A DNA stretch of 45,751 bases, taken from positions 1-45,751 of the forward strand of contig CALVLD010000017.1 of NCBI GenBank assembly GCA_944336475.1, in the 5' to 3' direction. Under the pieces are notes generated by a model. The model was not told the origin of the DNA. It saw only the letters and a program-made list of their open reading frames with translations, and made no database searches. The translations under genes and the position numbers were made by a program. The stretch comes from an uncultured Clostridia bacterium (lineage in GTDB: Bacteria > Bacillota > Clostridia > Christensenellales > CAG-138). Shown here piece after piece: positions 41,794 to 45,751 of this stretch (its first letter is position 1; each line of letters begins with the position of its first letter).

Positions 41794-42882
41794 ATGGAAT
41801 ACGATCGTATTTACAATTTCTCTGCGGGTCCGTCCATGCTGCCCGTTCCGGTGCTTGAGAGCATCCGTGACAATATGCTCAATTATGAGGGCAGCGGCAT
41901 GAGCGTAACCGAGATGAGCCATCGTTCAAAGGTCTACGATGGCATCATCAAGGGTGCGGAGGCCGCCATGCGCAGGGTCATGAACATTCCCGACAACTAC
42001 AAGGTGCTGTTCCTTCAGGGCGGCGCATCGCTCCAGTTCGCCATGATCCCCATGAACCTCATGACGAAGAACCATAAGGCCGATTACATCCTCACGGGCA
42101 ACTTCTCCACAAAGGCCTATCAGGAGGCCACCAAGTACGGTGCCGCTCGTGTTGCCGGCTCCACCAAGGAGGAAAATTTCTCTCGCATCCCCAGGCAGGA
42201 AGAGCTCGATCTTGATCCCGAGGCCGACTATGTACACATCTGCTTCAACAACACCATCTACGGCTCCAAGTGGGACTATATCCCCGACACGGGCGATGTT
42301 CCCCTCGTTGCCGATATGTCAAGCTGCATAATGAGCGAGCCGGTCGATGTCACCAGGTTCGGCATGATCTATGCCGGCGCTCAGAAGAACGTCGCTCCCG
42401 CCGGTCTGACCATCGTCATAATCCGTGAGGATCTGCTTGGTGAGCCCATGGCATTTACCCCCGTTATGTGCAACTATGCGACCATGGCAAAGAACGATTC
42501 CATGTACAACACTCCCCCCTGCTTCAGCATCTATGTATGCAAGCTGGTATGCGAGTGGTTGGAGTCCCTCGGCGGCCTCACCGAGATGCAGAAGATGAAC
42601 CGGAAAAAGGCCGAGCTGCTCTATGGCTGCCTCAACAACAGCAAGCTCTTCCACGCCACCGTTCAGGAGGGCAGCCGTTCCATGATGAACGTCACCTTCC
42701 GCACCGGTGACGATGAGCTGGATGCCAAGTTCGTCAAGGAGAGCGTTGCCGCAGGCATGACCAATCTCAAGGGCCATCGTGCCGTCGGCGGTATGCGTGC
42801 CTCCATCTACAATGCCGTCCCGTATGAGGCGGTAGAGCACCTCGTTGCCTTCATGAAGCGCTTCGAGGCCGAGAACCTCTGA
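41794..42882 (+). CDS. serC: Phosphoserine aminotransferase
   Basis: 362 aa class V PLP aminotransferase; converts 3-phosphohydroxypyruvate to phosphoserine in serine synthesis. It begins MEYDRIYNFSAGPSMLP, and has QGGAS (75-79), FNNTIYGSKWD and the PLP lysine in AGAQKNVAPAG (Lys198). AGGAGG precedes the ATG at 41794; 26 in-frame codons upstream lie in the leader. serA follows after 21 bp, and the two catalyse consecutive steps in reverse gene order. Codon use shifts toward ATC and CGT compared with neighbours that favour ATA and AGG. Confidence 0.97.
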   Translation: MEYDRIYNFSAGPSMLPVPVLESIRDNMLNYEGSGMSVTEMSHRSKVYDGIIKGAEAAMRRVMNIPDNYKVLFLQGGASLQFAMIPMNLMTKNHKADYILTGNFSTKAYQEATKYGAARVAGSTKEENFSRIPRQEELDLDPEADYVHICFNNTIYGSKWDYIPDTGDVPLVADMSSCIMSEPVDVTRFGMIYAGAQKNVAPAGLTIVIIREDLLGEPMAFTPVMCNYATMAKNDSMYNTPPCFSIYVCKLVCEWLESLGGLTEMQKMNRKKAELLYGCLNNSKLFHATVQEGSRSMMNVTFRTGDDELDAKFVKESVAAGMTNLKGHRAVGGMRASIYNAVPYEAVEHLVAFMKRFEAENL

Positions 42883-42903
42883 TATCTGAAAGGAGTATTC
42901 GAT

Positions 42904-43812
42904 ATGCGTATTCTTGCATCCGATGGTATGGATAAGTCGGCGGTAGCAAAGCTCGCCGCACAGGGCCACGAGGTGGTCGAGCAGTTCTATTCTCCCGAGG
43001 AGCTTGCGGAGCAGGTCAAAAACTTTGACGTTCTCGTAGTCCGTTCCGCAACCAAGGTTCGTGTTCCCGTTATCGATGCCGCGGCAGAGGCCGGCAGGCT
43101 CAAGCTCATCATCCGCGGCGGCGTAGGCATCGACAATATCGATCATGTCTATGCCGAGGAAAAGGGCATTGCCGTAAGGAACACTCCCCGCGCCTCCAGC
43201 GATGCCGTTGCAGAGCTTGCCATCGGCCACATGCTGAGCTGCGCTCGCTTTATCTCCATCGCAGGTCACACCATGCGTGAGGACAAGTGGGAGAAGAAGG
43301 CCTATAAGGGCATCGAGATCGGCGGCAAGACCCTCGGTATCGTGGGCTATGGCAGGATCGGTCAGTCTCTCGGCAGGATGGCAATGGCTCTGGGTATGGA
43401 GGTCATCGCATACGATGTCTACCATATTGAGGGCATTGAGTGCGAGCATATGCACTATGTCGAGATGGATGAGCTCCTTGAGAAGTCCGACTTCATCTCC
43501 CTCCACACCCCGTCCATCGACGGCAAGCCCCTCATCAATGCCGAGACCATCGAGAAGATGAAGAAGGGCGTCGTAATCATCAACACCAGCCGCGGCAACA
43601 ACATCGATGAGGCTGCCCTGCTCGAGGCTCTCGATTCCGGCAAGGTGTATGCCGCAGGACTGGACGTCTGGGCCGAGGAGCCGAGCAAGAACAAGGCTCT
43701 CTACAATCATCCCAAGGTAAGCTGCACCCCACACATCGGCGCCTCCACCAACGAGGCCCAGCAGCGCATAGGTGCCGAGATCGTCGACATCATCAACAAG
43801 TTCTTCGCCTGA
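42904..43812 (+). CDS. serA: D-3-phosphoglycerate dehydrogenase (short form)
   Basis: 302 aa D-isomer 2-hydroxyacid dehydrogenase; oxidises 3-phosphoglycerate to 3-phosphohydroxypyruvate. NAD-binding loop GKTLGIVGYGRIGQSLG (about 139-155); catalytic Arg in NTSRGNNIDEAAL, Glu in LDVWAEEPS, His in TPHIGAST. The protein ends shortly after the catalytic core (NKFFA), so the ACT and ASB regulatory domains of long SerA enzymes are missing and serine feedback through ACT is not expected. AAAGGAG precedes the ATG. It is second in the serC-serA unit. The pairing with serC makes the assignment secure. Confidence 0.94.
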   Translation: MRILASDGMDKSAVAKLAAQGHEVVEQFYSPEELAEQVKNFDVLVVRSATKVRVPVIDAAAEAGRLKLIIRGGVGIDNIDHVYAEEKGIAVRNTPRASSDAVAELAIGHMLSCARFISIAGHTMREDKWEKKAYKGIEIGGKTLGIVGYGRIGQSLGRMAMALGMEVIAYDVYHIEGIECEHMHYVEMDELLEKSDFISLHTPSIDGKPLINAETIEKMKKGVVIINTSRGNNIDEAALLEALDSGKVYAAGLDVWAEEPSKNKALYNHPKVSCTPHIGASTNEAQQRIGAEIVDIINKFFA

Positions 43813-43876
43813 TAGCATAACGACTTAAAAGGGGCTTCCCCCAGGGGCGGCTCATAAAACAGCATAAGGTTTTCGG

Positions 43877-43906
43877 GAAACGGCGTAGCTTCGGCTATGC
43901 CGTTTC
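43877..43906. other. Stable hairpin with UUCG-type loop
   Basis: GAAACGGCGTAGC-TTCG-GCTATGCCGTTTC: a 13-bp stem with one G-T pair closed by a C(TTCG)G tetraloop. It lies 65 bp after serA and spans the stop codon of the recombinase pseudogene on the other strand. There is no clear T run on either side, so it may be a processing or mRNA-stabilising end rather than a canonical terminator. Confidence 0.65.
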
Positions 43907-44860
43907 TCCGCTTTGCAGGTCATTCGGCAAAGACGCGGGAAGTATCCCCACAAGGTCATGGGAAATATCAATCTGCTGTTCCCGATATCCTTTTGAGTTG
44001 TCCGGGGCATGAACATACGCCGCCTTTGCCATGTCATTGAGTATTGCGGGCGTCAGTTCGTCCAAGTCAAGATACTTTCGCACCTTGCCGAAAAATAAGT
44101 CAATGTTTTCTGCCTGTTCTTCCTGCTTTGTAATCCCCTAATTCAGCAGCAACGGCTTTTCACGCAGTTCTTCCTGCTCCTGTTCGTAGTCGTCAGTGAG
44201 CATTTGAAATCTGCTGTCAGAAAGTTTCCCGTTGGCATTGTCCTCGTAAATACGCTTGAATAGCCGGTCAAGTTCCTTTATCCGCCGTTCCGCCTGCGTC
44301 AGTTGCCGCCGTTTCGCCGCAAGTTCTTTTTTCGCTTCGGCTTGCTGCTTTGCGCCCATAGCCCTGCGGAATTGTTCTTCGTGATTAGCGGCACAGGCAA
44401 TCGTCATTCTCATATGTGCGAGTACGCCCTGTTCCGGGACAACGGTGCGGATAAAATGCGTCGGGCAGACTTCTTTCCCTTTAAGCCTTGAAGTAGAGCA
44501 AACAAAGTGGTCTTGTATTGCTTCAAAGTTCATGCTTGTGCAGTAATACAGTTTTTCCCCGCAGTCGGCGCAGCGCACAATGCCGGAGAACATGTTGGTC
44601 TTGCCCGTCCTTGTGGGGCGGCGTTTATTCTTCCGTAATTACTGCACCCGTTCCCATGTGTCAAGGTCAATTATCGCTTCATGGGTATTCTCAAACACAA
44701 GCTGTTTTTCTTAGGGGTTGCAACACTTCTTTTTGCTTTTGTAGGACTGCTTGCAGGTTTTGAAGTTCACCGTATGCCCCGGGTAGTATTTCTTTTTCAT
44801 AACATCGGCTACCGTTGCGCTTACCCACAAATATATATAAAAATCCAAAATTTTGCTACT
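43895..44860 (-). pseudogene. Serine recombinase (TnpX/Tn4451-like), C-terminal remnant
   Basis: One minus-strand frame encodes the C-terminal half of a large serine recombinase: SATVADVMKKKYYPGHTVNF, FENTHEAIIDLDTWERVQ, RRPTRTGKTNMFSGIVRCADCGEKLYY (zinc ribbon, split across residues), a Gln/Glu-rich coiled coil, and the DUF4368-type end YLDLDELTPAILNDM..VHAPD. Three stop codons interrupt that same frame: TAA 44711-44713, TAA 44639-44641 and TAG 44138-44140; no frameshift is needed. The N-terminal resolvase domain with the catalytic serine is absent upstream. The gene is therefore dead, a scar of an integrative element. The upper boundary (~44860) is approximate. Confidence 0.88.
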
Positions 44861-44971
44861 GATTATACGCTTGCAAAGGGGCTTAATAAAATCCTCCAAA
44901 AGCCTTGAAAATAAAGGATTTATCGCAATGTGCCCGTCATATCCCTTTATACGATTTCACAACATTTTATG

Positions 44972-45009
44972 CTTCCCTTGACCGCTCATAAGGGAAAAAT
45001 CAAGGGAAG
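44972..45009. repeat. 10-bp perfect inverted repeat in AT-rich gap
   Basis: CTTCCCTTGA (44972-44981) and TCAAGGGAAG (45000-45009), separated by 18 bp. It sits between the recombinase remnant and tnpV in the otherwise gene-free stretch 44861-45095, which is AT-rich. It could be an operator, a hairpin or part of a transposon end. Confidence 0.7.
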
Positions 45010-45095
45010 AAAAATCTGGTAAAAAGATATAACAGGTTGTGGCAATCGGGACAATGTGATGTATGTGCGACTGGATTATTTTGGAGGAAAACACA

Positions 45096-45499
45096 ATGGA
45101 AAAATACATTTATGACAGCAACAACGGTTCATGGTACGAATTGCAGGGCGATTATTATATCCCTTGCCTGACACTTCCCGAAGAAAAAAGCAAGCCTATC
45201 GGCATTTGGGCACAGCGACACAGGGCGTATCTGAAAGAAAACAGAAAAGCTGCCTACGCCACAATGCTGATGGAGGGCAAGCTGAACAGCTATCTTGCCG
45301 ACATTGACAAACAGGCTCAGGAGCGTTCGGAAACGCTTTTAGAGCAGATGAAACAGGACGATGGTATCACGAACAGCTCAAGGCGGAAAATGCCTTAATT
45401 TGAGTGCAAAAAATGAATAATATCCGCCACAGGGCCGAAGGAATTGTTTACAGCGGGATAATCTATGCCCGACCCATAAAAACCGCATACAGACGATAG
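45096..45499 (+). pseudogene. tnpV: Transposon-encoded protein TnpV, frameshifted
   Basis: The frame from ATG 45096 (GGAGG upstream) encodes EKYIYDSNNGSWYELQGDYY, CLTLPEEKSKPIGIWAQRHR, LKENRKAAYATMLMEGKLNSYLADIDKQAQE: the TnpV family carried by Tn4451/Tn6218-like elements. Around 45371 one base is missing: the downstream frame restores the expected EQLKAENALI..VQKMNNIRHRAEGIV, but with a TGA (45401-45403) where Trp is expected. The coding remnant ends at TAG 45497-45499. As it stands, only a 100-aa truncated product could be made (stop at 45398). TnpV function is not established. Confidence 0.85.
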
Positions 45500-45501
45500 A
45501 A

Positions 45502-45534
45502 GAGGGCAATATCGGCACAAATGATATTGCCCTC
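45502..45534. terminator. Hairpin after the tnpV remnant
   Basis: Perfect 12-bp inverted repeat GAGGGCAATATC / GATATTGCCCTC with a 9-nt loop, three bases after the tnpV stop. It lacks a T run; probably the original transcript end of the element. Confidence 0.55.
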
Positions 45535-45563
45535 AAATGTTCGCAATTTCTATCTTGTATTCA

Positions 45564-45713
45564 TCACTTTGTTGTAGTAAAATGTTTCACGGGTAGTTTT
45601 ATCGTGACGCAGATTGACGAAACATCAGGTTTCAGTTTCCTTGCCTTGCGATACTCAAATACACTTCGGGACCTCTTGGAGCTGTTGACAAAGTACCCTG
45701 CGAAGGTTCTCAT
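45564..45713 (-). CDS. Possible 49-aa ORF at the right edge
   Basis: A minus-strand frame starting MRTFAGYFVNSSKRSRSVFE and ending KHFTTTK. It is basic, has no ribosome-binding site and matches no family I recognise. It lies in the mobile-element remnant and may be a fragment of a longer gene. The remaining bases to 45751 hold nothing I can assign. Confidence 0.2.
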   Translation of the reverse strand: MRTFAGYFVNSSKRSRSVFEYRKARKLKPDVSSICVTIKLPVKHFTTTK

Positions 45714-45751
45714 AGGCAGTATATAGGCAGTATGAGGAAAAAATGACGCCC

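Noticed and set aside
42319..43818. 499-aa open frame on the minus strand opposite serC-serA
   Set aside because: Mirror frame of two well-identified genes with strong GC-biased codons; no ribosome-binding site or recognisable domain.

Overview
The window looks like chromosomal DNA of a spore-forming, Gram-positive anaerobe of the class Clostridia (Bacillota). The sporulation pair yabP-yabQ, a clostridial-type Rho, split glycine decarboxylase genes (gcvPA/gcvPB), MreB/RodA and a VanG-type D-Ala-D-Ser ligase cluster all point there. Base composition is fairly GC-rich by eye (mid-to-upper 50s percent), with heavy use of ATA and AGG codons in most genes. I cannot name the genus; an Oscillospirales- or Christensenellales-like lineage is a guess. 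No tRNA, rRNA or CRISPR array was recognised.

Layout. 1-222: array of a 61-bp tandem repeat. 0.26-7.3 kb (minus strand): AIM24-family protein, a nucleobase-catabolism pair (dihydropyrimidinase, guanine deaminase), a Na/phosphate cotransporter, and an odd membrane protein fused to an E2-like acyltransferase domain. 7.4-9.3 kb (plus): asd-dapA, lysine/diaminopimelate pathway entry. 9.3-18.3 kb (minus): xth with a uridine-kinase-like protein, thpR with an M32 carboxypeptidase, and the glycine cleavage operon gcvT-H-PA-PB. 18.5-23.4 kb (plus): yabP-yabQ, rho with a long low-complexity insertion, and an ECF sigma/membrane anti-sigma-like pair. 23.5-25.7 kb (minus): double GNAT acetyltransferase and an MFS transporter. 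26.0-30.1 kb (plus): vanR-vanS, a terminator, a promoter with tandem VanR-box-like repeats, then vanW-vanG. No vanXY, vanT or vanY is present. 30.3-36.7 kb: degV and a tetR regulator from overlapping divergent promoters, a tightly overlapped operon (phosphoglucomutase, nucleotidyltransferase, TatD, a 46-aa Cys-rich membrane protein), and mreB. 36.9-43.8 kb: small membrane protein, cysteine desulfidase-like cyuA, a lipoprotein, pgi-rodA and serC-serA. 43.8-45.75 kb: AT-richer remnant of a mobile element, with a serine-recombinase pseudogene and a frameshifted tnpV.

How the parts fit. Most of the window is core metabolism and envelope/spore biology: serine synthesis (serC, serA), glycine cleavage, DAP/lysine, hexose phosphates (pgi, pgm) and wall elongation (mreB, rodA). 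The accessory layers are the reduced vanG-type cluster and the decaying transposon at the right end. The features most worth a second look are the reduced vanG cluster with its VanR-box promoter, the E2-like membrane protein whose catalytic His is replaced and which may be made from a leaderless mRNA, the disordered Rho insertion, and the hydA leader, where a terminator-like hairpin lies between promoter and start codon.

Strong sigma-A-type promoters are listed only where both boxes and spacing could be read. All coordinates and start choices are from reading the sequence; no database search was run.
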